DNA of 64,000 nucleotides, from assembly GCA_036023115.1 (NCBI GenBank), contig JAYKKT010000056.1, positions 4,339,001 through 4,403,000 of the forward strand. Reading direction: 5' to 3'. Below the pieces are notes generated by a model, which saw only the letters and a list, made by a program, of their open reading frames with translations, was not told the origin of the DNA and searched no databases. Shown here piece by piece: positions 9,520-21,544 of the stretch. Within the stretch, counting starts at the first letter, position 1; every line of letters begins with the position of its first letter. This DNA comes from Brasenia schreberi (taxonomy: Eukaryota > Streptophyta > Magnoliopsida > Nymphaeales > Cabombaceae). The position numbers and the translations under genes were made by a program.

Positions 9520-10574
9520 TTAGAGAGGATTTGAGTTCCCTAGGAGACACATGATCCTAGGGGAGCATAACCCTACACGTTTAGGAGTTAGAAATGGCTT
9601 GGGCTTCCCTAGGAGATTCACGATTCTATGGGGTTGAAGGCTTCCTAGGGGATGGATGACTTGGGGTGAGTGAGACATTTCCACAGCCTTCTCACTTGAT
9701 GAATGACTCGATAGACAAGGGAAGTTTTGGATTCCCTTAAGGTGGGGATGGTCTTCTCCAAGGACTACCACCACTTGGTTATCCCATGGAATTTTCAAAC
9801 ATTTGTGAAAGGTTGAAGGGACATCTCGGAGGCAATGAATCCAAGGCCTTCCTAACAACAAGTTATAATAGGGGTTTATGTATAAGACATAAAACAACCC
9901 TGTGTGTTTTTTACCTCCATGGACAACTCGATGGCTCCTAATGGATGGGATGAATTGCCATCGTATCCAGTGATAACGATGGGGCTCGTTTCTAGCCTAG
10001 AAATGGGGACTACTATTTGAAAGACCATGTGAAGAGGAAGAATGTTTAGACCTCCTCTCCCATCGACCAAACACTTGTTTAGAGTGTGGCGATTCAATGC
10101 CACTTCTATATGCAAGGCTTGGTTATGGGTTGTATTTGGTCTCTCAAATTCATCCTCGGTGAACACAATAGGGGCCTTGGCAAAGATTGGGGAGACTAAG
10201 AAGGATAGGGACTTGGGAGTTATGGATGTGTTAACCTTAGCTTTTTGTAGGATTCCTTCTAAGACTTGTCTATGTTTAGATGAGGTTTGTATCAACTCTA
10301 AGATAGACATGTTTATGGGAAGTTTTGAAAGATAGAGTTTCAAATCATATGGGGTTAACACAACGCTTTTACCCTTTTTCATGCCATGAGATGCATTAGG
10401 GATGCATGCTTTCAAAGGGCCGGGCAAAACGACCACTTTCTTGCTAGCATTTTTGGCTAAGTGTGGGGGTTGATAGATCCTTCTGGACCTAGTCACCTCG
10501 CCTACACCTTCCCTAAGGCACATCCCTAACTTGGCTCCACTTGGATGCCTCGGAGCACCACTCATTTCTATCAA
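9520..10574 (-). pseudogene. Aspartic protease region of element B
   Basis: The frame 10574-9876 and its continuation 9897-9520 show the TAT-type protease: NKCLVDGRGGLNILPL, then [17 protein letters not shown], then the conserved [17 protein letters not shown]. The active-site block reads D-G-R-G where D-S/T-G or D-x-G-S is expected. The two frames overlap, so one frameshift separates them at about 9890. The N-terminal part contains EVTRSRRIYQPPHLAKNA, also present in C. Confidence 0.8.
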
Positions 10575-12071
10575 GGCTCTACCCGGGGCGGGATTCTAAG
10601 CGCTCCCCGAATCACTACTTGCTTGTTTTTTTTTATTACGATGAAAAGTGGTGTGTGGCAAGTAGTGTGAACCGTATGAAATGCATGCTCAATCCCACGA
10701 GTCTTGGGTGGAAGAAGACATACCTCTTTTCCTTTCCCGCTTGTGCTTGCGTGGTTGAGAAGATCCTCTTTAAGAATTGCATGGGAGGGCTCTGGTTCCT
10801 CCGAGATGTGGAGCCTACCCTGCTCTATCAAGTCCTCGATTTTATTTTCAAGAACAAAACATTTGTTTGTATCATGGCCCTTGAGCCTATGATACTTGCA
10901 AAAATTGTTTAGAAACTCTCTTAAGGGGTACCCCTTCGGGAATAGCCGGGAGATGGATTAGACCCTAGGTCAAGAGAATGTCTAGGTGTTTGAACTCTCT
11001 TTTTTCAAACTTTTTTTTATTTTTCTTGAAATATTTTTGTTCAGAGGTTTTTGAGGGTCCGACCGAGCTTAGATCTACCCGGATATTTGCAACCTTTTCG
11101 ATCTTTGTCTCACTCTTCGATGTGTGTGACCCATATGCCCCTTGCTTTTCAAATCGGGGTTTTTGAAAACTCTCCTTCCATAAATCTTCATACACTTCTT
11201 TTTTTAAATTCACTTCGAAGAGCGAAGCTTTCTTTATCAACTTTTGAAAAATCAAGATTTAATGGAGTGAGAGGAGGGCTTTCAAATTGGTTTTAAAATT
11301 CTTTAGGATGAGCATTACGGCACATCCTTCGGATATGGGCTCTCTAACTTGGCCCAAAAGTGACCTCTATCTAACGATGAATGCGTGTGCATCCCTGTTA
11401 CGAGCTTGCTTCGTGTCTCTCAAAGTGTTCAAAGTGGGTGTAACTTCAACATTATGTGAAAACCTTTGCATGAAACAATTCACCAAATCTTCAAAGTTGG
11501 CGAATTGGCTCAAGTCATATGAAGCCAACCACTTTGATGCGTTTCCTTTGATAGAGAGGAGGAACCAGTAGATTCACTTTGAAGAATCCTTCTTCTTCTT
11601 GTATGCTCTTCGAGAAAAGAGTTGAAGGTGGGATCTAGGATCCCCACTTCCATCATACCGGTAGAAATTCGGTATGTCATAGTCACTATCAGTTTGATAA
11701 TCCGATAGTGCGTAGGCTCTTTTCTTTTTTGTTTGACCTTTCAACAGTTGTTGCAAGGCTTTTCTATCTTTGATAGTGAAGGATTCCAGCTCTGGCTCCT
11801 CCTTTAATCTAGAGGTCATTTTGGCTTTCTTTGCGTGAGATAGTTTCTTGTGAGCCCTTACTTGTTTCCCATTAGAAGAGAACGACTCGACCACTTCGGC
11901 CTCTTTGCTTAAAGCGGCGATCTTCTCTTCTATGAATTTAAGTTCCCTTCTTAGGGAAACAAGCGAATCTTCCCGGTTTTTGCAATATGTTTTCAAATAT
12001 TTCTTGGAAATATGACTTGAAGAGCATGAAACTCGGCTCGACACCTCATAGGAACCTTCTGAACTCGACAT
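10575..12071 (-). pseudogene. gag remnant of element B
   Basis: It starts with ATG at 12071 (MSSSEGSYEVSSRVS), about 110 bp from the PBS. A 165-residue N-terminal frame (12071-11574) has a predicted coiled segment (VSLRRELKFIEEKIAALSKE). The gag core that follows (about 11570-11256) is broken by many stops but aligns with element C. The C-terminal frames are 11255-10965 and 10831-10571. Gag would form the virus-like particle. Confidence 0.7.
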
Positions 12072-12183
12072 GATTTGGAGAAAATAGTAGACCCGTGCAC
12101 AAGAAATGAATTAAACACCAAGAATTTTTGAAGAAGTGGATTTTGCAAAAATCAACACCTAAGCTTAAAATCCTCAAAGTCTA

Positions 12184-12204
12184 GAGTCCCACCGGGCATG
12201 CCAA
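12184..12204 (-). other. Primer-binding site of element B
   Basis: Minus strand TTGGCATGCCCGGTGGGACTC, three bases from the LTR. It differs from the A copy by one transition. Confidence 0.7.
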
Positions 12205-13637
12205 TTCTATAGATGTGAAAATTTCACTCCAAGCCTATGTAGAGACTTGAAACAAACTTCTCAATCTACTTCATTTATGCACGAGCGTGCCAGCTAGTTT
12301 TCAAAACTAGCAACGGTGTAAATCTGACTTTGTGGGAGATTGTAGCTAAGCGAGATCTTTTTATCTTAGGATTTCTTAAACTGATGCTCAAGGGTTAGCC
12401 TAGGCGCTTTGAGGATTCATTTATGCAGGTGTGATTTCAAATCCACTTTGAGAAAAATCCGAGAGACTTGATCAAATTCATGCACTAGGTGTTTTTAGGA
12501 TAAATTTTGCTAAGTTATGAAAAACAAAAACTGGTTTTGTTTTCAAACCTTGCTTTCTAATTATCTTTCAATGACTTCTGAATCTCCAAAAATCATAAAA
12601 AAATTAAAGTGAACAGGAACAGATGTGGATATTTTAAAATATTTTTATTTTATTTTTTGGGTGCTGTGATTATTCAGAATTAAATCTAGGAAGTGTATCT
12701 GTTCAGACACTCAGAACTGTTCCGTCACAAAAATACAGAGACTCAAAGAAAAGTTTGTATCTCGGTGTATAGATCTCCGATTTTAGTAAACTCAATCTTG
12801 TTGGAAAGCTATGGATGTCAGCTTTATAATGAACTAAGTTTCACTAAAATTGGATAGCTACAGACAGAGTTATTGGATGATTACCTAGACTCTATTGTAG
12901 GAAATACAGTTTTGATAGAGTTGATTATGGATTTTCCTCATATTACAAACTTTTAATTACGTTGTTGCACGACCCTAAAATTCTTAAAAATTTTATCCTA
13001 TGCAGCCTGGTGTGTGTAGATGAAGTGCCAAATTTCAAGTCAATCGGAGTAAAATGAAGAAATAAAAATTAAAACATTAGACTCATGCAGAGAAGCTGAA
13101 AACAGTTTTTCTGTGTTTACAACATGCGTGATGCAATTCATCCAAAATTAAATGGCATAATCCCAGCAAACTTAAAGTAAATTGCTGAAGGAAAATGAAT
13201 GTAAAGATATTAGCTTAAGCATAGAGGGGGTTAGGAGTTATAGGAGTTTTATAGAATATAGAGAGGTAGAATCAAGAAAGCAAACAAGTAGAGTGCGTAA
13301 GTATGAAACGAAATTGGCAGTATATCTACTTGCTATTACAACATGAGGGGAGACAAAGCTCCATTATTACAACCCCTTTCTTGAATTAAATATTAAGAGG
13401 AGAATCACGATTAACAAGGGAAGAAAAATACTTACTTAACAGCCTCCAAGAACAACCACACACAAGAAGGATCGTCCCCTTTCTCTCCTACCTTCTCTTC
13501 TTCCTCTCTTTTCTCTCTTCTCTCTTTTTCACTCTCTCACTCTCTAATTGCAGCAACTCCTACCAATCCTAGACTCTCCCTCTCTCTTCACTCCATCCTT
13601 GGAAAGCCTCTCTCTATGTGCAAGATGCTGGAAACGT

Positions 13638-13671
13638 CCCCCCTTGGCCTCTATTTATATGCCAAGGGGGG
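13638..13671 (-). promoter_or_regulatory. TATA-like box in the loop of an inverted repeat, LTR B
   Basis: CCCCCCTTGGC (13638-13648) and GCCAAGGGGGG (13661-13671) are exact reverse complements flanking CTCTATTTATAT, whose minus strand reads ATATAAATAGAG. LTR C has the same layout. It is the likely LTR promoter. Confidence 0.6.
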
Positions 13672-13799
13672 GTCTTGTTAGACCCTTCCATGGGGCGGGT
13701 TGGACATGGGTCTTTTGGCCCATGTCTTTCTCCACTCCAAGACCATCACATGAAATCTTGGGGCGGGTTGGACAAGGATCGCCCCCTTGATCACGTGTT

Positions 13800-13824
13800 G
13801 GACCAACCCCATGTGGGTTGGTCC
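13800..13824 (-). repeat. Conserved 10-bp stem-loop in LTR B
   Basis: GGACCAACCC, loop CATGT, GGGTTGGTCC. The LTR C copies have the same loop with a paired change in the stem. Confidence 0.7.
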
Positions 13825-14089
13825 TTGGCTTGAGCTAGGTGCACTTAGGCATGATTTGGATGCAACCGGCTAGGTGAGTTGGTGGGCATGACTTCAACCG
13901 TGGTGTAGCTTTGGTCTTGGCCGAATGCATTTCTGGCTTGTCCCATCTTGGAGTAGCCTCTTACTTTGTTTAATATAAACTTGATTTGGCTCATGAGTAG
14001 GGGCATCCTCGGATTGGCCCTTGCCTTCCTTTGGTGCAGCCGAATGAGCCTATTGCAGCCCACAATCTTCAAGACTGACTTGGCAAGGT

Positions 14090-14094
14090 GTGGT
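14090..14094. repeat. Target-site duplication of element C, left copy
   Basis: GTGGT immediately precedes the LTR start. The same five bases follow the other LTR at 26322-26326. Ty3/gypsy elements make 5-bp duplications. Confidence 0.85.
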
Positions 14095-15295
14095 TGTAGA
14101 CATGAAATTTTCATTCCAAGCCTATGTAGAGACTTGAAACGAGAATTTTTAATCTACTCTTGCGCGAGCGTGCCAGTTTTAAAAACTAGCAAAGTATAGA
14201 AACCAAATCTTGGCTAAGCGGAATCTTTTCTCTTTAGGCTTTCATGAACCGACGCTCAAGAGTCAACCTAAGCACTTAGAAACTTCAAATTTAGAGGTGA
14301 TACACTCCAATTCACGTGAAGATGAGGTGTTTGTCTAAGAAAGAGCGAGAGCTCTTAGTTTCAACTTGAAATTCACCAAGTTCTGAAAAATAGAAACTAG
14401 CTCTGTTTTTCATACCTTATTCCCGAATTTTTTTCGGTAGTCTAATGATCTCCAAAATTCATGAAACTTCTACAGAATGTTCCCTGATGTATTGGAATCC
14501 TAAACCACCTTTTGTCTCAAATTTTGGGACAACGTATTTACAAAATTAAATCAGGAATTAGACCTAACTTCACTGTTTCAGGAGATTTTGTGACAGAAAT
14601 ATAGAGGCTCAAAGAAACCTCTATATCTCGAAGTACAGAACTCCAAATTTTGTGATTTTAGTCTTTTTGAAAAGCTATGGATATCAGATTTCTAATGAGA
14701 CTAAATGCATCTAATTTGGATTTCTATAGACAGAGATATGGGACTTTTACCCAACCCCTGTCATAGGAAATCCGACTGTGCATAAAACAGAAATGGATTT
14801 ATCCGATTTTTACCAATTTTATTCATGGGGTTGTCCGGTCCTAAAATTCTTGCAACTTTTATTTCTAGTGTGCTAGTGTGTGTGGCTGTTGTGCCTAAAA
14901 TTTCAGTTCATTCGGACTACAGACCAAAGAATTAAAATTAAAACAATCAAAGTATGCAAATGTTGGAAAACAGAATTTCATTTTTATAGAACGTACATGC
15001 ATGCATACTCACCCGAATTTAAATTGCAACAACCAAGCAACACTAAGCAAATTACTTACAGCTTTCTCCCACGAATTTGAACTCCCAAGAGGAATTCGGC
15101 ACTCCCTTCTTCCTTGACTCAATCTCATTTACACTCAATGTGCAACCCTTAGCCTAGACCTACCACACTCTCCCTCTTTTGCCTCACTCCTTTGCAGCCC
15201 ATGACCCCAAGATTGGTGTAGCCCCTAACTCCCTCTCTCACTAATTCCCCAAGATAGCAAGTTCTCCAAAAATTTCAAGATGGAGAACCCGCCTC

Positions 15296-15324
15296 CCCCT
15301 TGGCCCTATTTATAGGCAAAGGGG
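15296..15324 (-). promoter_or_regulatory. TATA-like box between inverted repeats, 3' LTR C
   Basis: CCCCTTGGCC and GGCAAAGGGG (one mismatch) flank CTATTTATA; the minus strand reads TATAAATAG. In the 5' LTR the box is mutated to TACAAATAG (25632-25640), which would weaken the promoter that drives the element. Confidence 0.6.
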
Positions 15325-15413
15325 TTAGCTTCTAGGGCCTTCATTTTGGGAGGGTTTGGCTTCCATACCAGCCCATGATCCACCTTTGAGTGGTCCCCCT
15401 TGTGGTACTATGG

Positions 15414-15434
15414 ACCAGCCCCATGTGGGCTGGT
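15414..15434 (-). repeat. Conserved stem-loop, 3' LTR C
   Basis: ACCAGCCC, loop CATGT, GGGCTGGT. Identical in the 5' LTR (25741-25761). Confidence 0.7.
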
Positions 15435-16003
15435 TTTTGAATCTATTTAGGCTTGCCTAGGCTTAGCCGAGTGCACCTTCATGGCCAACTAGGTGTAGCC
15501 CATCTTGACATATCGGCTGGATGTAGCTTTGGTGGTTCTTCAAAATCAACATTTTCAAACCCAATCCATTTGGTAAAAACTGGTCCATCTTGGCCTTTGA
15601 TTTAAACTTGAACCGATCCCGTGTCCTTAAATGATTCGTCCCTTGAAGTAAGTCAGTCAGTCTTCATCTTATCCAATTCTATTAAGCCTTGATCCTCGTA
15701 TCCTACTTGATATGCTTTGTTACTTGCTATATCTAGGGAGAATAGGCTTTTGACTTAGTCCATCCTTCGCTTCCAGGCTTAATTTTGATCTCGAATCGGG
15801 CTGGGTTCTTACCTGTTCGTCAGATTGGTCTTGAATAACCAGGGTTTTTAACTTTGAATTTAAAACCTTTATTTTGAAATGTTCCTAAAAGACTTAACCT
15901 TTTAAAAAGTTGGGATTTTCGAATTGGAAGTTCATAAAGGTTTCAAATTGGTTTTCGAAATTGGGAGTTTTAAAAATATTTTGATTTTGGGTGTTTACAG
16001 ATG

Positions 16004-16012
16004 CCCCTCTTT
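16004..16012 (-). other. Polypurine tract of element C
   Basis: Minus strand AAAGAGGGG followed by CATC and then the LTR start TGTAAACACCC. A purine run just before the 3' LTR primes plus-strand synthesis. Confidence 0.75.
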
Positions 16013-17218
16013 GACATAAATCCAAATTTATTTGGATAATAGCAAAGAAGAAAACACCCTTTTGTTTTTACTTCCCAAATTACTCTTAAGAATATAAATC
16101 ATCCTTTCTTTCATAAAATCCTTTTTCCTTGTGTCATGTAGGAGGAGATTTCACCCAAAGGGGACTTGACCTATGTTGGGTGCTAGTCTTAGACATGAAT
16201 GCATTGAATGACTTTAGATGCGTGCCTGCATGGTGTAAGTGATGCATATGGAGTTTGAAATTTTAGAGACTTAGTTACTAGATGAATGAACTTGAGGAGG
16301 GGCCTATGAAGGCCGACTGCCCCAAGTGGGATAATCCCATGTCGTTTTGACATCTTGGGTCTTCAAAATTTATTTTCAAAAAGGAAACTCCTTTTAGCTT
16401 CAATCGAAAGGACTGCCAGCTTTTCATATTTCCCCTCATTTAGGTTTCAATACCCATACTTAGCAGAGGTTTTGTAGGAAATTTTGAAAAATATTTCAAA
16501 ATTCTATTTCCTACACAACAAAGTCTAATTCTCAACCAAAATGAAATCCAAATAAGTAAATCCTATTCCTACTATAGAATTTTTCTTGGATAAACCTTTT
16601 TTCATTGGGATAAATTGTAGGGATATGGGAAAGAGTTACCACGGGTCCTTTCTGAAGTATCCCGTGGTTTAAGGCAAAGAGATGAAAAATTGCTCTTTTG
16701 AGCTTTTGGCATTTCTTTCTTTTCTATCAACATGGAGGGCCTCCTTTTCTTTTCTTTTTGGAGGAATTTTTTTCTTTTTTATATTCCTTCTCTTTTTCTA
16801 TTTCTTTTTCAATCAAGGAGAAGACCTCTTTTGAAGGAATTTTTGTACTCCCTCTTTCTATTCGAAGAAAGACCTCTTTTTGGAGGAATTTTCATATTCT
16901 CCTTTCTTGATTTTGACAATTTTCCTTTTGGAGGAGAGAAGTAAAATGGGGAAGAACTTATCCCTTTGGTTACTCGATTTAACCAAGATCATCCTATTTC
17001 ATAATAGGATCTACCACTTGAAAATATTTTGCTATATTGAACAAGGCCCTATTTTGTAAGCTAAAGATTTTTGAAATGTAACCAACTGATTTTGAAAACT
17101 CTACTTTTCGTAAAGCATCGATCCCCTTATTCAGGGTCATATGATCAACCTTGATCTTTCTTCCAAGAAGTTCAAAGGAGACCCATTAAAATCTTTTCGA
17201 AAGGATTTAACATAGACC
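16013..17218 (-). other. Non-coding 3' region of element C
   Basis: It lies between the integrase stop and the polypurine tract. There are no credible coding domains. It contains pyrimidine-rich plus-strand runs (16700-16900), repeated cctctttttggaggaattttt-like words (tccttttggagga), and no similarity to other parts of the window. Confidence 0.6.
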
Positions 17219-18489
17219 CTATACATAATTATTTTTCAAGTATTGAGCATTTATAGGGTCTACTAAATTCCTACCCTCAACATCAATCAACCAATATGTA
17301 TTGTTGGTAGTTGTTCCCCTTACAACATAGGGATCATCCCACTTGGGCCGCCACTTTCCAAGGGGATGTGGGCCACGATGGTGGATGATTTTTAATACGA
17401 GGTCTCCCACTTTAAAGTGGCGAGCCTTCATGTGCTTTTCGTAATGTCGGGCTATCCTTTGCCGATATGCATGTGCATGATCCATAACAAGGAGCCTTTT
17501 CTCATCTAATAAATCAAGCTCAACCATTCTAACATGTTGTAAAGTCTCTAATGGCAGGTTGAGTGCAAGTGATGTATGGAATGAATGCAATTTTGTATGA
17601 ATGGGGAGTATGGCATTTGTACCATAGACCAACTCGAATGGTGTGGCATTTGTGGGTGCTTGGAAGAAAGTTCTATAACCCCATAAGGCTTCATCAAGCT
17701 TTTTTTGCTATGTCCTAGCCTTCTCTAAGGTTTTCTCATGTTCGTGGCTTCGGCTTGGCCGTTGCCTTGAGGGTAGTAGGGCGATGAGAAGTATTGAGTT
17801 ATGCCATAGGTGTTACATAACTTTTCCTTCTTCTCATTCTTGAAAGGGGTGCCATTATCGGACACTAGGTCTCGTGGAACTCCAAATTGAGCCAAAATAT
17901 TTTTCTTAATGAATGCCACTACATGTTGTCCTTGGACATTAGCCAAGGAGGTAGCTTCAACCCATTTAGAAAAATATTCGGTGGCTGCCAATATGAACCT
18001 ATGTCCATTGGATACAATTGGGAAAATTGGTCCTATGATATCAAATGCCCACATGGCAAAAGGCCATGGGCTTACAATGGAATGCAAGGTGGATGATGGG
18101 ATATGGATGGCATGTCCATCCACATGACATTGATGACATTATCTAACATGATCATGGCAATCTTGCTTTAGGGTGGACCAAAAATAACCGGCCCTAAGTA
18201 TCTTCATGGCCATCATATTGGCATTGACATGACCTCCACATTCTCCATCGTGGAACTCATGCATTATGGTCCTAGCCTCATCAAGGTCCATACATCTCAA
18301 CAAGATGCCGGTAAAACTCTTTTTGTAAAGAACCCCTCCCAAAATCACGTATCGAGTTAAAAATTTTCGAATCAAAGCTTGGTCTTTAGAAGAAGCAAAT
18401 TTGGGGAATCCTCCATTTTTCAAAAAGTTTTTAATGTCATAAAACCAAGGTTTTTCAATTGGATTTTGGTCATTTTGACAAATCTCCAA
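17219..18489 (-). pseudogene. Integrase of element C, interrupted
   Basis: The frame 18489-18139 carries the HHCC zinc region (HEFHDGECGGH). A TAA stop stands just before CHQC. The frame 18123-17725 carries the catalytic core: WAFDIIGP, LVSDNGTPF and the glutamate block PQGNGQAEATN, matching the D,D35E arrangement. The frame 17632-17219 carries the C-terminal domain with YGTNAILP and a GPY/F-like block, GKWRPKWDDPYVV. No chromodomain follows, as expected for TAT elements. A frameshift or stop at about 17640-17720 separates the last two frames. Integrase would insert the cDNA in the nucleus. Confidence 0.9.
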
Positions 18490-18516
18490 ATCATCAGTGG
18501 ATGGAGTGGGTGAGTG

Positions 18517-19199
18517 TCATATTTCTAAGGATCGGGTTTCCAAGGTGGGATCGACCCTTAGGGTTGATCCTAAGGATGAGAGGGCAATGGCTATGGTATT
18601 GTCTTCTCTACCTATGTGAGTGAGTGTGCATAATTTGAAAGAATCGACCAGTTTAGTGGCCAATTCGTGGTATGGAACAAGTTTTTCATTCTTGACTTGC
18701 CAAATTTTCAAAACTTGATTTATAACAAGGAATCTCCAAAGACTTCAATACATGATGCCCCTAGATTTTTCAAAACTTTTAGGCCTTGTATGAGTGCCTC
18801 ATACTCAACCATATTATTTGAACACTCAAAATCTAGTCGAATGGCAATGGGGATCTCTTCCTTTTGAGGAGATATGAGGATGACTGTCACACCTGCCCCT
18901 TGTTGATTCCTTGCCCCATCAAAATACATTTTCCATACTTGATTTGCATTAAAACAATTTGCCAAGACATGGTTTTGAAATTCGTTTGTCAATATGCCTT
19001 CATTGGGCATTTCATCAAGTATGGGATATGTATCTTCAAGAGGCAATTCAACCACATGATCGGCTAGGGCTTGTCCCTTAATGGAGGTTTGGTCATGAAA
19101 CTTTAAATCATACTCCATTAAGAGGAGCTGCCATTTACCAAGCCTACCCGTTAGGATAGGTTTTTCAAACAAGTGCTTGATTGGATCAAGTTTAGACAC
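18517..19199 (-). pseudogene. Connection region and second (archaeal-type) RNase H of element C
   Basis: The frame 19199-18720 has the post-RNase H connection (HLFEKPILTGRLGKWQ, IKGQALADHV), then KMYFDGARNQQGAGV with the first catalytic Asp, DFECSNNMVEYEALIQGL with the Glu region and EVFGDSLL with a further Asp. The next frame, 18711-18517, continues MKIWQVKNEKLVPYH and a linker. A short gap at about 18715 shifts the frame. This duplicated RNase H is the diagnostic feature of the TAT lineage. Confidence 0.85.
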
Positions 19200-20629
19200 T
19201 ATCCGAATTTCATGATTTAGGAAATAATGTCTAAACTTTTGGCAAGCTCACACCAAAGCCAAGCATATTTTCTCCATGGCTTGATAATTTCTTTCATATT
19301 CCAATAGAGTTTTTGAAATGTAGTAAATAGCATACTCTTTAAGACTATCATCCTCATATTGAGCAAGTAAAGCACCCGATGCATTCGCATGAATGAAAAT
19401 ATAAAGCAATAAAGGTTTTCCTTGCTTTAGAGGTTTTAAAATCAGAGGATTCACCAAATAAGTTTTCAATATTTCAAAAGTTTTTTCGCAATCGGAATCC
19501 CATTCAAATTTAACCCCTTTTATCAAAAGTCTATTGAAAGGTTCGCATCTTGTTGCTAAGTTGGAGATAAATCTCCTAATTGCTTGGAGTCGACCTTGGA
19601 GGCTTCGGATTTGGGTCAAGTTGGAGGGTGGAGGTATGTCTATGATGGCTCGATACTTAGAGGGGTCGACCTCTATGACCCTTTGGCTTACCATGAACCC
19701 TAAGAGTTTTCCCGATTCCACTCCAAAAACACATTTTTGAGGGTTTAACTTCACTTTATAAAGCCTAAGTCTTTCAAAAACATTTTACAAAGATTCTATG
19801 TGTGTGAATCGGGCTTTTGATTTTACCAAAAGATCATCCACATATACTTCCAAGAGCTCATGGATTTGATCATGAAAAATGGTAGTCATGGCTCTTTGAT
19901 ATGTGGCACCAGCATTTTTCAAACCAAATGGCATAACCGTGTAACAGTATGTGCCCCAAGGTGTGGTAAAAGCAGTTTTTGCCTAATCTTTTGGTGCCAA
20001 CTTGATTTGATTATAACCCGAATAGCCATCTATAAAAGAAAACATTTCTTGATTTGCAGTGCTATCCACTATCAAATCAATATTTGGAAGAGGAAAATTA
20101 TCTTTTGGAGTGGCTTTGTTTAAATTTCTAAAATCAATGCAAATTCGAATTTTCCCATTGGATTTTTGAACAACAACTATATTTGAAAGCCATTCTGAAT
20201 AAACAATGGGTCTTATAAATCCGGCTTTTAAAAGATCTTCTAAACCCTCTTTCACTTGGGAGTGGACATCGGGATGGATTTTTCTAAGTTTTTGCTTTAT
20301 GGGTTTAGCATTAGGCTCTAAGGGTAGATGGTGTTCCATGATTTTTGGGTCTATGCAAATACATCAACATATGATTCCAAGAATGCAATGAATGATGCTT
20401 TTTCATGCTCATGCAGACATGCACCTATCTTGACATGCTTTGGATTAAACTCACTTTCTAGGTTGATTTCTACAAAATCCCCTCCTACGGAATTTGAAGG
20501 TTTTTCCAAGTCAAGGATTTTATAAAATTCGGGAAACTCGGAGGCTTGATCTTCCTCATGGATGGGGGGATCTTCCTCCTTGCTTTGATCATTCTCAAGC
20601 ACTTTAATTTCTAGAGAAGTGCTAGGCAA
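19200..20629 (-). pseudogene. Reverse transcriptase and first RNase H of element C, interrupted
   Basis: Frame 20629-20351 is the N-terminal linker, ending FLESYVDVFA. Frame 20339-19983 has PNAKPIKQKLRKIHPD, GKIRICIDFRNLNKA and FIDGYSGYNQIKLAPKD, then a TAG stop. Readable but stop-terminated sequence follows: PFGLKNAGATYQRAM and YVDDLLVKS (catalytic box), then a TAA. Frame 19754-19248 has KLNPQKCVFGVESGKLLGF and the first RNase H (HANASGALLAQ, SKTLLEYERNYQAMEK), ended by a TGA where a Trp is usual. The RT stops TAG and TAA are shared with element B. Confidence 0.9.
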
Positions 20630-21544
20630 GGTAAGGGTTTCGTGGATGCATGATTTTGGTTTTAGGATATGTATACATTTTGAAAAACTTGAAAATGGAC
20701 TTTATACATGGCCAATATTTTTGAAATTTTTCAAATTTTCAATTTTTTTACCTTTTTCGAAATGAACACTAGGAGGCTGAATATGCAAGACTCTTTTTTT
20801 GGGATTTTCAAATTTTTCAATTTTTTTGGCTTTTTGCAAACAAAGAGAAGGAACATAAACCACATTCTTTTTGAAATTTTTAGGTTTTTCAATTTTTTTG
20901 GCTTTTTGCAAACAAAAGGTAGAAGAAGAAACATAAACCACATTCTTTTTGAAATTTTCAGATTTTTAATTGTTTTCGGGTTTTGAGGATTTTTTAATTT
21001 TTTTTGTCTTTTGCACATATATAGTTTGTTGGGGTTTTTGGATATGGAGGAGTCTTTCATCAAACCTACAAAGAAAACACCATAAATTAGGCTTTAAACA
21101 AGAGGTTTAAGTCATAGGTCTCGGTTTTAAGAGGTCCTAGGGCACCCTTGACCCAAGTGGTCTTAGGTGGTGGATCAGGGGGTATGGATGGGGTATAGCC
21201 CAATCCATATCGACTTGGATTTGGACTTGGTAGGATTGGCTCCAGACGACCTTGGTTTTGGGTTCCTAGGCCTTAATAGGGTGTGTATCCCATGTTTAAC
21301 ATCATGTTCCAAGGCTTCTTGAGTTTTGAAATTTTTTTGTAAAGTCGATGGCCTTGGAACTTGGTGTCGTTCTTATCATGCATATACACACATCTAGGTT
21401 GGTCTAGGGATTTAGGGACAAAGGGTGATTTAGTTTTCCCTAAGATGGAGACGACTTTAGAGAGACGGGCTTCACTCGGGCATGGCTTGGGCTACCCTTG
21501 GATGCACATGATTGACTTGGGTTTTCCTAAGGGGTGCACAACTC
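20630..21544 (-). other. Protease-RT linker of element C
   Basis: There are no known domains. At 20700-21010 it holds three to four imperfect repeats of about 70-80 bp built on ttttggctttttgcaaacaa and cacattctttttgaaatttt; the corresponding minus-strand frame is Lys, Asn and Pro rich. The 21280-21540 part resembles 9380-9560 in element B and 1-130 in element A. Confidence 0.5.

Larger units (their letters stand above)
12208..14094 (-). repeat. 5' LTR of element B, left piece
   Basis: It begins tatagatg (a decayed tgtagaca) beside the PBS. The first 200 bases match LTR C closely (caagcctatgtagagacttg, gcgtgccagctag). It contains the motif gaggggagacaaagctccatt and the promoter region at 13630-13680, and is cut at 14094 by element C. 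The remainder is at 26327-26762, giving a total of about 2.3 kb. Confidence 0.8.
14095..15999 (-). repeat. 3' LTR of element C
   Basis: The plus-strand view begins tgtagacatg and ends gtgtttaca. Compared with the 5' copy it lacks a 245-bp block (equivalent to 25120-25364), a short segment near 15220, and a few bases near 14180-14200. Confidence 0.9.
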
